Shown piece by piece: positions 1 through 6,592 of a stretch of 16,996 bases of DNA. The notes beneath the pieces were generated by a model, which had not been told where the DNA came from, searched no databases, and worked only from the letters and a program-made list of their open reading frames with translations. Each line of letters opens with the position of its first letter. The first letter of the stretch is position 1. The stretch lies in assembly GCA_051001995.1 (NCBI GenBank), contig JBPCMT010000235.1, positions 1 through 16,996 of the forward strand, in the 5' to 3' direction. The translations under genes were made by a program, and so were the position numbers. The DNA comes from CAWEHQ01 sp051001995. Lineage in GTDB: Bacteria; Actinomycetota; Thermoleophilia; Solirubrobacterales; Thermoleophilaceae.

Positions 1-1424
1 AGTCGCGCCTGCACCTCGTGCCGCGCTACCGCCAGAAGCTCAAGGAGCCGCGGTTCGAGATGGGCCGGCCGTTCTGGATCGACGACCCCCGCTTCAACCT
101 CGAGTACCACGTCCGGTTCACCGCCCTCCCGGCGCCCGGGTCAGAGGAGCAGCTTCGACACCTCGCCGGCCGCGTCTTCTCGCAGCGGCTCGACCGGTCG
201 AAGCCCCTATGGGAGCTGTGGGTCGTCCAGGGCATGCACGACGGCCGCTTCGCCGTGCTCACCAAGACCCACCACGCGATGATCGACGGCGTCGCCGGGG
301 TGGACATCGCGACCGTGCTCTTCGACCTCTCCGGGGAGCCGCCCGACCCGGCCGACGCGGAGGCGCCGTGGGTGCCGAGCCCCGAGCCGTCGCAGGCGGA
401 GCTCATGGCCGAGGGGATCAAGGGAGCGGTCAAGGCGCCGGCCGAGCTCGCCGGGCAGGCGCTCGGCGCCGTCCAGCACCCGCGCCAGACCGCGGCGCGG
501 GCGATGGAGGCCGCGGAGGCGCTCGGCGAGGTGGCGTGGGCCGGGCTGAACGCCGCGCCCGAGTCGCCGCTAAACGTCGAGATCGGGCCGCACCGTCGCG
601 TGCGGTGGGTCGGGAGCCGGCTCGACGACTTCAAGGCGATCAAGGACGAGCTCGGTGGGACCGTGAACGACGTGGTGATCGCGGTCGTCTCGGGCGCGCT
701 GCGGCGCTGGCTCCGGGCGCGCGGCGTGCGCGCCGAGGGGCTCGAGCTGCGCGCGCTCGTTCCCGTCTCGATCCGCACCGAGCAGCAGGCGGGCGAGGGC
801 GGTAACCGGATCGCCGCGATGCGGGGACCGCTTCCCGTCTACGTCGACGACCCGGTCGAGCGGCTGCGCATCGTCAGCGCCGCGATGCAGGGACTGAAGG
901 AGTCCAAGCAGGCGCTCGGCGCGGAGGTGCTCGCCGGCCTCCAGGGCTTCGCGCCGCCCACGATCCTCGCCCAGGCCTCGCGGCTCAACTTCTCGACGCG
1001 CCTCTTCAATTTGATCGTGACCAACGTCCCCGGACCGCAGTTCCCGCTCTACCTCATGGGCCGGGAGCTCCAGCAGATCGTGCCGGTGGCCTTCCTGCCC
1101 GACGGCCACGCGCTGGCGGTGGCGGTCATGAGCTACAACGGCGGCGTCGACTTCGGGCTGCTCGGCGATTACGACGCGCTTCCGGACATCGACGAGTTCG
1201 GCGAGTTCATCGAGCAGTCGCTCGACGAGCTGCTCGACGCGGCCGAGAGGTCGCGCCCGGCGAAGCGGAGCTCGGGACGGAAGTCGCAGCCGCGCAAGCA
1301 GGCTTCCGCGCGAAGGCGCAGCGAGTCCTCGCGCGACGGAGGGCGCAAGGCGTCGTCGCGGGCCGGAAGGCGCAAGACGTCCTCGCGCGACGGAAAGCCG
1401 CGCGCGGCCAGCGCGCGCTCCTAG
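1..1424 (+). CDS. Wax ester synthase / diacylglycerol acyltransferase (WS/DGAT), 5' partial
   Basis: This enzyme transfers an acyl group from acyl-CoA to a fatty alcohol or diacylglycerol, making wax ester or triacylglycerol at the inner membrane or lipid-body surface. The frame is open to the window edge (Ser-Arg-Leu-His-Leu before the GTG at 18), so the true start lies upstream. About 45-50 N-terminal residues seem missing, judged by the usual position of the active site. Counting from the GTG at 18, the catalytic HHxxxDG motif is HHAMIDG at residues 85-91. PLWELW at 63-68, NDVVIAVVSGALRR and TNVPGPQFPLYLMG are the other family blocks. The last ~50 residues are a Lys/Arg/Ser-rich tail of 9-residue repeats that is not part of the usual fold. 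The next gene starts 18 bp downstream, so co-transcription is likely. Family assignment is firm; the preferred substrate cannot be read from sequence. Confidence 0.93.
   Translation, partial: SRLHLVPRYRQKLKEPRFEMGRPFWIDDPRFNLEYHVRFTALPAPGSEEQLRHLAGRVFSQRLDRSKPLWELWVVQGMHDGRFAVLTKTHHAMIDGVAGVDIATVLFDLSGEPPDPADAEAPWVPSPEPSQAELMAEGIKGAVKAPAELAGQALGAVQHPRQTAARAMEAAEALGEVAWAGLNAAPESPLNVEIGPHRRVRWVGSRLDDFKAIKDELGGTVNDVVIAVVSGALRRWLRARGVRAEGLELRALVPVSIRTEQQAGEGGNRIAAMRGPLPVYVDDPVERLRIVSAAMQGLKESKQALGAEVLAGLQGFAPPTILAQASRLNFSTRLFNLIVTNVPGPQFPLYLMGRELQQIVPVAFLPDGHALAVAVMSYNGGVDFGLLGDYDALPDIDEFGEFIEQSLDELLDAAERSRPAKRSSGRKSQPRKQASARRRSESSRDGGRKASSRAGRRKTSSRDGKPRAASARS
1315..1395 (+). repeat. Three tandem 27-bp units encoding a basic nonapeptide
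   Basis: Three consecutive 27-bp units lie at 1315-1341, 1342-1368 and 1369-1395, inside the 3' end of the acyltransferase. Units 2 and 3 differ at about four positions. Units 1 and 3 share a perfect 16-bp block (1325-1340 and 1379-1394). The period is nine codons, so the repeat stays in frame. It encodes RRSESSRDG, GRKASSRAG and RRKTSSRDG, followed by a degenerate KPRAASARS. The tail is strongly positive and predicted disordered. Confidence 0.85.
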
Positions 1425-1442
1425 GCTCCCGCCCGAGGCGAG

Positions 1443-1901
1443 ATGAAGGCCTGGCTCGGACAACCGGTGCGGCGAGGGACGCTTATCGTGCTCGCCCTCC
1501 TCGCCCTCCTGCTCGTGGCCGGCGTCGTCGCGCTCGCGCTCACGACAGGACGCGACGTGGTCCGCGAGCAGATCGTCTACGAGGCGATCGAGCACGACCC
1601 GTCGCGGACGTCTGAGGCAATCCGCCCAAAGCTGGCGCCGCGCTTCGCTGAGCTGGAGCAGCGGATCCTGCGGACCAAGGGCTTCTCCGACGAGGAGCTG
1701 GCCGAGCTCGAGAAGGAGCTCGCGGTTCAGTCCGGCGACGTCTTCGAGGCGCTCGGCGCCGAGGAGCTGCCCCCGCGCGTGGCCACGAGCATCGAGGACG
1801 CGCTGAGCCCGTCAGCCGAGGACGTTCAAAACGAGCTCGATCGCCTCTGCCGCGAGATCCAGGCCACCGATCAGGGCCCGGGCGGCGGGGTCGTCTGCTG
1901 A
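1443..1901 (+). CDS. Small membrane-anchored protein of unknown function
   Basis: I do not recognise this 152-residue protein. A basic start (MKAWLGQPVRRG) is followed by one strongly hydrophobic helix at about residues 14-34, giving a signal anchor. The remainder is a charged, Glu-rich and probably helical extracytoplasmic part, ending in a Gly-rich segment with a C-terminal Cys. The ATG at 1443 is preceded by GAGG at 1435-1438, four bases upstream, which supports this start. It follows the acyltransferase by 18 bp on the same strand and is probably its transcription partner. A link to lipid storage or the envelope is only positional inference. Confidence 0.7.
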   Translation: MKAWLGQPVRRGTLIVLALLALLLVAGVVALALTTGRDVVREQIVYEAIEHDPSRTSEAIRPKLAPRFAELEQRILRTKGFSDEELAELEKELAVQSGDVFEALGAEELPPRVATSIEDALSPSAEDVQNELDRLCREIQATDQGPGGGVVC

Positions 1902-1931
1902 CTCGGGCAGCTCGCCGCGGTCAGCGCCGGC

Positions 1932-2228
1932 TCAGAAGCCGAGCGCGAACTTGGCGTCCTCGCTCATCAGGTCCGGGGACCAGGGCGGCGAGAACACCAT
2001 CTTCGGATGCACCTTCGCGACGCCGTCGAGCTCGCCGACGTACTCGCGCATCTGGTCCGACACCTGCGGACCGATCGGGCATCCCGGCGAGGTCAGCGTG
2101 AACGTGACATGGACCTCGTCGTCCTCGACCTCGACCCCGTAGACGAGTCCGAGCTCCACGAAGTCGAGGCCCAGCTCGGGGTCGATGACGTTCGTCAGCG
2201 CTTGCTCCACCTGCTCCACGGAAGGCAT
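1932..2228 (-). CDS. DUF59 / MIP18-family iron-sulfur cluster assembly protein (SufT/PaaD-like)
   Basis: This 98-residue single-domain protein belongs to the DUF59 family, whose members help mature or deliver Fe-S clusters. Visible hallmarks are the N-terminal helix with VIDPELGLDFVELGLVYGV, the strand VHVTFTLTSPGCPIG containing the conserved Cys of the PGCP motif, and the C-terminal FSPPWSPDLMSEDAKFALG block typical of this branch. Two ATGs compete, at 2237 and 2228. I chose 2228 because TAAGAT lies exactly 7 nt upstream (minus strand), the geometry of a leaderless promoter, and because the protein then starts MPSVEQVEQAL as expected for the fold. The open frame can be read upstream to 2465, but that part is the antisense of fxsA. 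The gene converges with the membrane-protein gene ending at 1901. Confidence 0.88.
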   Translation of the reverse strand: MPSVEQVEQALTNVIDPELGLDFVELGLVYGVEVEDDEVHVTFTLTSPGCPIGPQVSDQMREYVGELDGVAKVHPKMVFSPPWSPDLMSEDAKFALGF

Positions 2229-2235
2229 GAACCCC

Positions 2236-2241
2236 ATCTTA
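2236..2241 (-). promoter_or_regulatory. Putative -10 hexamer of a leaderless promoter for the DUF59 gene
   Basis: The minus strand reads TAAGAT followed by seven bases (GGGGTTC) and the ATG at 2228. TANNNT about 7 nt before the transcript start is the known actinobacterial -10 pattern, so the transcript would begin at the start codon. No convincing -35 element is visible. Confidence 0.5.
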
Positions 2242-2242
2242 G

Positions 2243-2248
2243 TAGCCT
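2243..2248 (+). promoter_or_regulatory. Putative -10 hexamer of a leaderless promoter for fxsA
   Basis: The plus strand reads TAGCCT followed by seven bases (GCTTTTC) and the GTG at 2256. The spacing is the same as for the opposing gene. The two hexamers are separated by a single base (2242). No Shine-Dalgarno sequence precedes this GTG, consistent with leaderless expression. Confidence 0.48.
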
Positions 2249-2255
2249 GCTTTTC

Positions 2256-2774
2256 GTGCCCGCGCTGCTCCTGATCGTCCTGTTCATCGTGGTTCCGCTC
2301 GCGGAGCTCGCGGTGATCATCGAGGTCGGGCAGGCGATCGGGCTCCTCCCCACCGTCGCCATCCTCCTGGCCGACTCGATCCTCGGCGGGCTCCTGATGC
2401 GCTCCCAGGGGGGGGGCGCCTGGCGACGGTTCAACGACGCCATGCGCGCCGGACGCGTCCCGCATCGTGAGGCGCTCGACGGGGCGCTCGTGATCTTCGG
2501 CGGCGCGCTGCTGCTGACTCCGGGCTTTATCACCGACATCTTCGGGCTGCTGCTACTGCTGCCGCCGACGCGCGCCGTGGCCCGCCGCGTCGTGGGGCGA
2601 CTTGTCGTCCAGCGCGTGTTCGTCGGAGTTGCCGGCCTCGGCGGGAGGGCGGCATCGCGCCGCGCCGATCGCGGTCGGCCGGCCGGCACAGGCCGGCGCG
2701 ACTACGACGTGGAGGGCACGGCCACCGACGCCGACTCCCCCGACGAGGTCGGGCGACGGCGGCTCGAGCGGTGA
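2256..2774 (+). CDS. fxsA: FxsA family membrane protein
   Basis: FxsA is a small cytoplasmic-membrane protein. In E. coli its overproduction relieves F-plasmid exclusion of phage T7; its normal role is unclear. The 172-residue product shows the family blocks in order: hydrophobic VLFIVVPLAELAVI (about residues 8-21) with the conserved Glu, GLLPTVAILLADSILGGLL, the RSQG segment, and LLLTPGFITDIFGLLLLLPP near residues 88-107. The C-terminal ~60 residues are Arg-rich, hydrophilic and probably disordered. I chose the GTG at 2256, just before the first hydrophobic segment and 7 nt after TAGCCT; upstream codons in the frame lie in antisense DUF59 sequence. A run of nine G (2408-2416) sits in the coding frame. 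The next gene starts 13 bp after the stop. Confidence 0.85.
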   Translation: MPALLLIVLFIVVPLAELAVIIEVGQAIGLLPTVAILLADSILGGLLMRSQGGGAWRRFNDAMRAGRVPHREALDGALVIFGGALLLTPGFITDIFGLLLLLPPTRAVARRVVGRLVVQRVFVGVAGLGGRAASRRADRGRPAGTGRRDYDVEGTATDADSPDEVGRRRLER

Positions 2775-2787
2775 CCGGAGCGTCCCG

Positions 2788-3495
2788 GTGAGCGAGGCGC
2801 CGGTCTCGCTCTCCTTCTTCGACCCCTCTCGCCGACTTCACGGGATCGCGCGAGCGGGCCTCACGCTGCTGTTTCACGGCGCCAACCCGAGCGCGGTTGG
2901 CGGCGCTCCGGAGATCGACACGCGCGGCGAGACCTACCGCGCCGAGCTCGAGGACCGGCTCCAGCTGGAGTTCGAGCCGGTCTCGAACATTGCTCAGCTG
3001 GCCGGCTCGCGCGTGCGGGTGTGTCAGGTCAGCGGCACGGTCGACGGCGTCCCGATCAACTGCCTCGGAACCGCGGCCGAGACGGTCTCGCCGCCCGAGT
3101 GGGACGGCTTGGACGCGCTTCGGGCCGTCTCCGCGCTCTTCGACCGCGGCCACGCCGTCCTCGCGGTGGCCCGCCGGCCCCGTGGCGCGCTGGGACACGG
3201 TCACGAGCTTGTCTCGGCGGTGCTCGTCGCCGACGGCGAGCTGAGGGCCGTCGAGGACGCGCGTCTGTCGACGGTCTACGACGGCGACGGACGTCAGCGC
3301 AGCGCCGGCATGGAGCTCTGGCTCCCCGGCGAGGACTTCCCGCGCCGCGCCTCCGGCGCGCTGACCGGCGGAACGACGCTCGAGCTGCCGGGCCTGCGCG
3401 TGAACGCGTCGATCTTCGCCTGGCGGATGGAGGGGCGGGAGGGCGTGGGCGCGTATGAGCTGACGGTTCGAGGCGAGCCGCCGGAGGCTGCGTGA
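2788..3495 (+). CDS. Unrecognised 235-aa protein between fxsA and a HAD gene
   Basis: I do not recognise this protein with confidence. It is soluble, lacks a signal peptide or membrane helix, and alternates short strands with Gly/Asp turns. Examples are VCQVSGTVDGVPINCLGT, ELVSAVLVADGEL and TTLELPGLRVNASIFAWRMEGREGVGAYELTV. This suggests a beta-rich, perhaps lipocalin- or CrtC/AttH-like fold, as in several unnamed actinobacterial families; that is a weak guess. The start is the GTG at 2788, with GGAG at 2777-2780, 7 nt upstream. The longer open frame back to 2602 overlaps fxsA and is unlikely. The stop overlaps the next start (GTGA at 3492-3495), so translation with the HAD gene is probably coupled. 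Confidence 0.72.
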   Translation: MSEAPVSLSFFDPSRRLHGIARAGLTLLFHGANPSAVGGAPEIDTRGETYRAELEDRLQLEFEPVSNIAQLAGSRVRVCQVSGTVDGVPINCLGTAAETVSPPEWDGLDALRAVSALFDRGHAVLAVARRPRGALGHGHELVSAVLVADGELRAVEDARLSTVYDGDGRQRSAGMELWLPGEDFPRRASGALTGGTTLELPGLRVNASIFAWRMEGREGVGAYELTVRGEPPEAA

Positions 3496-4124
3496 GCGCG
3501 CCGTCGCGAGCGGTGATCTCGGACTTCGGCGGGGTCCTGACGACGCCGCTGATCGAGTCGTTCGCGGCCTACCAGCGACGCTCGGGCATCACGCCCGAGG
3601 CGCTCGGCCAGGCGATGGTGCGGATCACCGAGGCGGACGGGCGGCATCCGCTGCACGAGCTCGAGCTCGGGCGGGTCACCGAAGACGATTTCCTCCGGCG
3701 CCTCGAGCGCGAGCTGCGTGGCGATGTCACCCTGCACGAGTTCCGCGAGACCTATTTCGAAGCGCTCAACCCCAACCAGGAGATGATCGCGCTGATGCGC
3801 GACCTTCGCGGGCGCGGCCTCCGGATGGCGCTGCTCACGAACAACGTTCGCGAGTGGGAGCCGCACTGGCGCGCGCTCCTGCCCGACATCGACGAGACCT
3901 TCGAGATCGTGGTTGACTCGGCCTTCGTCGGGATGAGAAAGCCGGACCCGGAGATCTACGAGCTCACGATCGAGCGGCTGGGCGACGGGCTGCGCGCCGA
4001 CGAGTGCGTCTTCATCGACGACGTCGAGGTGAACTGCGACGCGGCTCGGGGGCTCGGCATGCGCGCGATCCAGTTCCACGACACGCGGCAGGCGGCGGCG
4101 GAGCTCGAGGCGGCGCTCGCCTGA
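3492..4124 (+). CDS. HAD-superfamily (subclass IA) hydrolase
   Basis: This 210-residue Rossmann-type hydrolase is probably a small-molecule phosphatase. Motif I is DFGGV with the nucleophile Asp11. Motif II is LLTNN with Thr116. Motif III is the Lys150 of GMRKPDPEIY, and motif IV is FIDDVEVNCDAARGLGM with Asp176 and Asp177. The residue two after the nucleophile, usually the general acid/base Asp, is Gly13. This DFGG version is known in the branch containing the N-terminal-domain relatives of ACAD10 and epoxide hydrolase, and YihX-like enzymes carry a comparable change. The cap (about residues 17-95) is helical. The GTG start overlaps the upstream stop by 4 bp, and a hairpin includes its own stop codon. 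The substrate is unknown. Confidence 0.88.
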   Translation: MSAPSRAVISDFGGVLTTPLIESFAAYQRRSGITPEALGQAMVRITEADGRHPLHELELGRVTEDDFLRRLERELRGDVTLHEFRETYFEALNPNQEMIALMRDLRGRGLRMALLTNNVREWEPHWRALLPDIDETFEIVVDSAFVGMRKPDPEIYELTIERLGDGLRADECVFIDDVEVNCDAARGLGMRAIQFHDTRQAAAELEAALA

Positions 4125-4143
4125 GGCGGGGCGGTCCGCCTCA
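4122..4143 (+). terminator. Hairpin at the end of the fxsA-HAD operon
   Basis: TGAGGCGG (4122-4129) and CCGCCTCA (4136-4143) form a perfect 8-bp stem with a 6-base loop. The stem begins with the stop codon of the HAD gene. No T tract follows, so this is an actinobacterial-style hairpin terminator or an mRNA 3'-end stabiliser. Confidence 0.55.
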
Positions 4144-4454
4144 CCGCCCCCGAACTTCGGCGATTCTCCTTCACCCCTCGAAGGGAAGGCGCCAAGGTTG
4201 GGGCTCGCCACGCTCGCCGAGCGGCAGGGCGGAGTCGTCCCGCTCCATGCGCGCGAAAAAAAAGAGACGCGGACGAAGTCGCTTGAGAAGCGCGCCTGCC
4301 GGTCGACCGAAGCCTCCGGTGGCTAGCGCGGCGGGCCTTACATCTCTCGGCCTCGCTCTTCTGCGTCCAGTCCGCGTCTCGCCAGCCAGCTAACCACCGC
4401 CGGCCCGGCCCGTCAAGGCCCCGATGTCGCGGGTGTTCGCTATTTGCGACGAAC
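4144..4454. other. Non-coding gap between the convergent HAD and sulfatase genes
   Basis: No credible gene or structural RNA is visible here. It contains a weak imperfect hairpin at 4168-4189 (CCTT-CCC with GGG-AAGG), an A8 run at 4256-4263, and a 10-bp palindrome CGGTCGACCG at 4300-4309. Read on the minus strand, the A8 run is a T8 tract preceded by a short imperfect hairpin (GCGAC with GTCCGC, 4269-4282). It could be a weak terminator about 190 bp past the sulfatase stop. A 48-codon basic open frame at 4247-4393 (+) has only a poorly spaced ribosome site. Confidence 0.5.
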
Positions 4455-5849
4455 CTAGTGGCAGCTCGAGCCGGCGCAGTTGCGAAGCTGGCGCAATCGC
4501 TGCTCGAGTCGTGACCGGGTCAGCGCCAGCCGCGGATCCCGGTGCCGGCTGTTGAGCTGGAACGGATCGGCGGTCAGGTCGTAGAGCTCGAACTCTCCGT
4601 TCGGGTGTTCGGCGTACATGTGGCGGCGTGTTCGGACAGCCGAGGAGCTGTGGTTTTCGAGCAGGATGTCTCGGCCTGACTCTACGCCCGCGCTCTGGGC
4701 CAGCGGAAACAAGGAGATACCGTCTACAACGCGTCGTGGGTCCGCGTTCGCCGCGTCGAGGATCGTCGGCGTCAGGTCGATGTTGCCAGTCACCTGCCCT
4801 CGCGTCTCTCCCTCCGGGATGCCGGGCCCGCGCATGATCAGCGGGACGCGCGCGCTCTCCTCGTAGAGCTTCGTCTTCTTGACGAGCCTGTGCTCGCCGA
4901 GGAGGTAGCCGTTGTCGGAGGTGAAGATGAGCAACGTATTGTCGAGCTCCCCGGTCTCGCGGAGCTCTCGAACGATTCTCTCGATCGCATCGTCCACCGC
5001 AAGCAGGGCCCGGAGGCGCCCTCGGTAGAGATCGCGGAGCTGCCGTTGGGCGTCACGGTCGAGGCGCGGGAGCCTCCGGACGAATGCGGGCTTGTCGGAT
5101 ACGCGCCGCTCGTTGAACGAGGGCGGCTTTGGAAGCCGAGCGTTTCGGAAGCGGTTCCGGTGCCTGGGTGCAGGGCGCGGCGGCTGTTTGCCCTCGCTGT
5201 GGGGAGCGTAGGGCGACACGGTCAGGAAGAAAGGTCTCGACTGGCGCGACCCGCTCTGGATGAAGTGTGCCGCCTTGCGCGCGAAGACGTCCGTCTGGTA
5301 GTTGCGCGGCTTGCTGCCGTAGTTTCGGATTCGGCCGTTGTCGTTCAGCTCGTAGTCGAACATCCCCGCCTCGGTCAGTACGTGCCAATCGCCCCACCCG
5401 GGCGGGATCCTTCGTTCGTGGTAGCCGTTGAGGTACTTGCCGATGTAGCCGGTGCGGTATCCGGCCCGTGCGAGCGAGACCGCGACTGTCCCCGAGTCTT
5501 CGAAGCGCTCGTAGCCTCCGTCGGGAGGACCGTTGTCGCGGACGCCGTGGTTGTGCGCGTACTGCCCGGTCAGGAACGTTGCCCGCGAGGGGCAGCAGAG
5601 GGGGAAGGTGGCGAAGAAGTTCTTGAAGGTGGTCCCGTGGTGGCGCAGGCGCTCCCTCACGGCGTCCATGACGCGAACCGATTGCGCGTCCTGATCGTCG
5701 GTCATGACGACCACGATGTTCGGCCGTGGGCCCGGCTGAGCCACCGCTTCCTGCCCGGCATTGGGCGCGGACAGCACAACGAGTACCCACGCCACCAGCA
5801 GCGACGCCAGCGCCGATCGATACCGCGGCCGTCTCCTCAGTTCCCGCAT
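4455..5849 (-). CDS. Exported sulfatase (type I, formylglycine-dependent)
   Basis: This is an arylsulfatase-family hydrolase that removes sulfate from an ester or N-sulfate outside the cell. The 464-residue product starts with a basic n-region and a hydrophobic stretch at about 14-28, with a likely signal peptidase site after AVA near residue 37. Metal-binding Asp51-Asp52 lie in VVVMTDDQD. The signature CCPSRATFLTGQ places the Cys to be converted to formylglycine at residue 85 (C-x-P-S-R). Lys138 in GKYLNGY, TSDNG at 310-314 and His320 fit the remaining catalytic and metal-binding positions. The end is Cys-containing (NCAGSSCH). Activity needs a formylglycine-generating enzyme, not present here. 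It is a single-gene unit flanked by gaps, with lower GC than neighbours. The ATG at 5849 follows GGGGG at short spacing. The sulfated substrate cannot be told from sequence. Confidence 0.92.
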   Translation of the reverse strand: MRELRRRPRYRSALASLLVAWVLVVLSAPNAGQEAVAQPGPRPNIVVVMTDDQDAQSVRVMDAVRERLRHHGTTFKNFFATFPLCCPSRATFLTGQYAHNHGVRDNGPPDGGYERFEDSGTVAVSLARAGYRTGYIGKYLNGYHERRIPPGWGDWHVLTEAGMFDYELNDNGRIRNYGSKPRNYQTDVFARKAAHFIQSGSRQSRPFFLTVSPYAPHSEGKQPPRPAPRHRNRFRNARLPKPPSFNERRVSDKPAFVRRLPRLDRDAQRQLRDLYRGRLRALLAVDDAIERIVRELRETGELDNTLLIFTSDNGYLLGEHRLVKKTKLYEESARVPLIMRGPGIPEGETRGQVTGNIDLTPTILDAANADPRRVVDGISLFPLAQSAGVESGRDILLENHSSSAVRTRRHMYAEHPNGEFELYDLTADPFQLNSRHRDPRLALTRSRLEQRLRQLRNCAGSSCH

Positions 5850-6136
5850 CTACCCCCGATGGTGGTCCGCCGAGCGTGGCGGAGCCAGGCCCTATTACCG
5901 AACCTGGCCCGAGTCTACGTAGTTTGAGAAGCGGCGCGCGCCACGGCGAGCCGTTCATCCTCTCGTGCGCGGAAGCGTCCGCGGCAACGACACCTCGGTC
6001 CTCGAGGACCAGGGCGATGAAGCGAGAGAGGAGGTACAGAGCTTCAGTCGGCTTGAGCAGCCAACGGTCCTGCCGACGGTCCCGCGTTACACGACTTGGT
6101 CCGACGTGATCAACGCCACGCGACGGGTCGCAGCCG
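5850..6136. promoter_or_regulatory. Dyad-rich upstream region of the sulfatase gene
   Basis: About 290 bp with no gene I can defend. It holds three inverted repeats: TCCGCC/GGCGGA with a 6-base loop (5866-5883), CGCGGA/TCCGCG with a 4-base loop (5968-5983), and a perfect 14-bp palindrome GGTCCTCGAGGACC (5997-6010). Any of them could be an operator or leader RNA structure for the sulfatase. A minus-strand frame across the region encodes a helical-looking segment (KPTEALYLLSRFIALVLEDR) but has no own stop before the sulfatase start, so at most it is a gene remnant. A sampled line (6001-6060) is 60% GC. Confidence 0.45.
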
Positions 6137-6592
6137 TCAGTTGTCGGAGCCGAGGCGGTCCCAGTAGTAGAGCTCGACCGCCTCGGCGGCGAGCTCCATG
6201 GTCCGCTCCGCGGACAGCCAGGGCAGCACGGTGCCCAGCGCCTGCTCCTCGCTGACGCCGGCGTCGAAGGCCTCGTCGCCTCGGAAGCCGGCCGCGATCT
6301 TGAGCGCCTCGCGCCGGTGCTCGCCGAGGCCCGGGAACGCCTTGAGCAGGAACTCCTTGCTGGCGATCGGGTGACCGGCCTCCAGCGACGCATGCCAGGC
6401 GGCGAGCATCGAGAGGTCGTCGTCATCCAGGTCGTCGACCGCCTTCGCGTAGTGAACCTCGAGCTCGTCGTCGGGGATCTCGTCGACCCAGGCGCGCACC
6501 ACCTCGCCGAGGAGCTGACGCCGGGCCTCGCGGCCGACCGACTCCGCCACGACCCGAATCGCCTCGGTGGGCTCTATGAAGCACAGGGGCAT
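6137..6592 (-). CDS. Acidic helical protein of unknown function downstream of addA
   Basis: I do not recognise this 151-residue protein. It is cytoplasmic, without signal or membrane segment, strongly acidic (for example VDEIPDDELEVHYAKAVDDLDDDD), and probably all helical. I preferred the ATG at 6592 over the ATG at 6610 because GGAG at 6601-6598 (minus strand) sits five bases before it. The upstream ATG has its purine stretch touching the start codon. It lies 87 bp downstream of addA on the same strand. That gap has a small GGGG-TAG-CCCC hairpin (6640-6650), so it may be read from the addBA transcript or from its own promoter. No function is inferred. Confidence 0.72.
   Translation of the reverse strand: MPLCFIEPTEAIRVVAESVGREARRQLLGEVVRAWVDEIPDDELEVHYAKAVDDLDDDDLSMLAAWHASLEAGHPIASKEFLLKAFPGLGEHRREALKIAAGFRGDEAFDAGVSEEQALGTVLPWLSAERTMELAAEAVELYYWDRLGSDN

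Noticed and set aside
2229..2465. N-terminal extension of the DUF59 protein to 2465
   Set aside because: The extra residues are antisense to conserved fxsA sequence, and DUF59 proteins of this type are about 100 residues long.
4247..4393. 48-codon basic open frame (MRAKKKRRGRSRLRS...) in the gap after the HAD gene
   Set aside because: The nearest GGAG is about 13 bases from the ATG, and its Lys run comes from the A8 tract. Nothing else supports it.
4890..5927. 345-codon plus-strand open frame opposite the sulfatase
   Set aside because: The minus strand carries the full sulfatase signature over the same bases.
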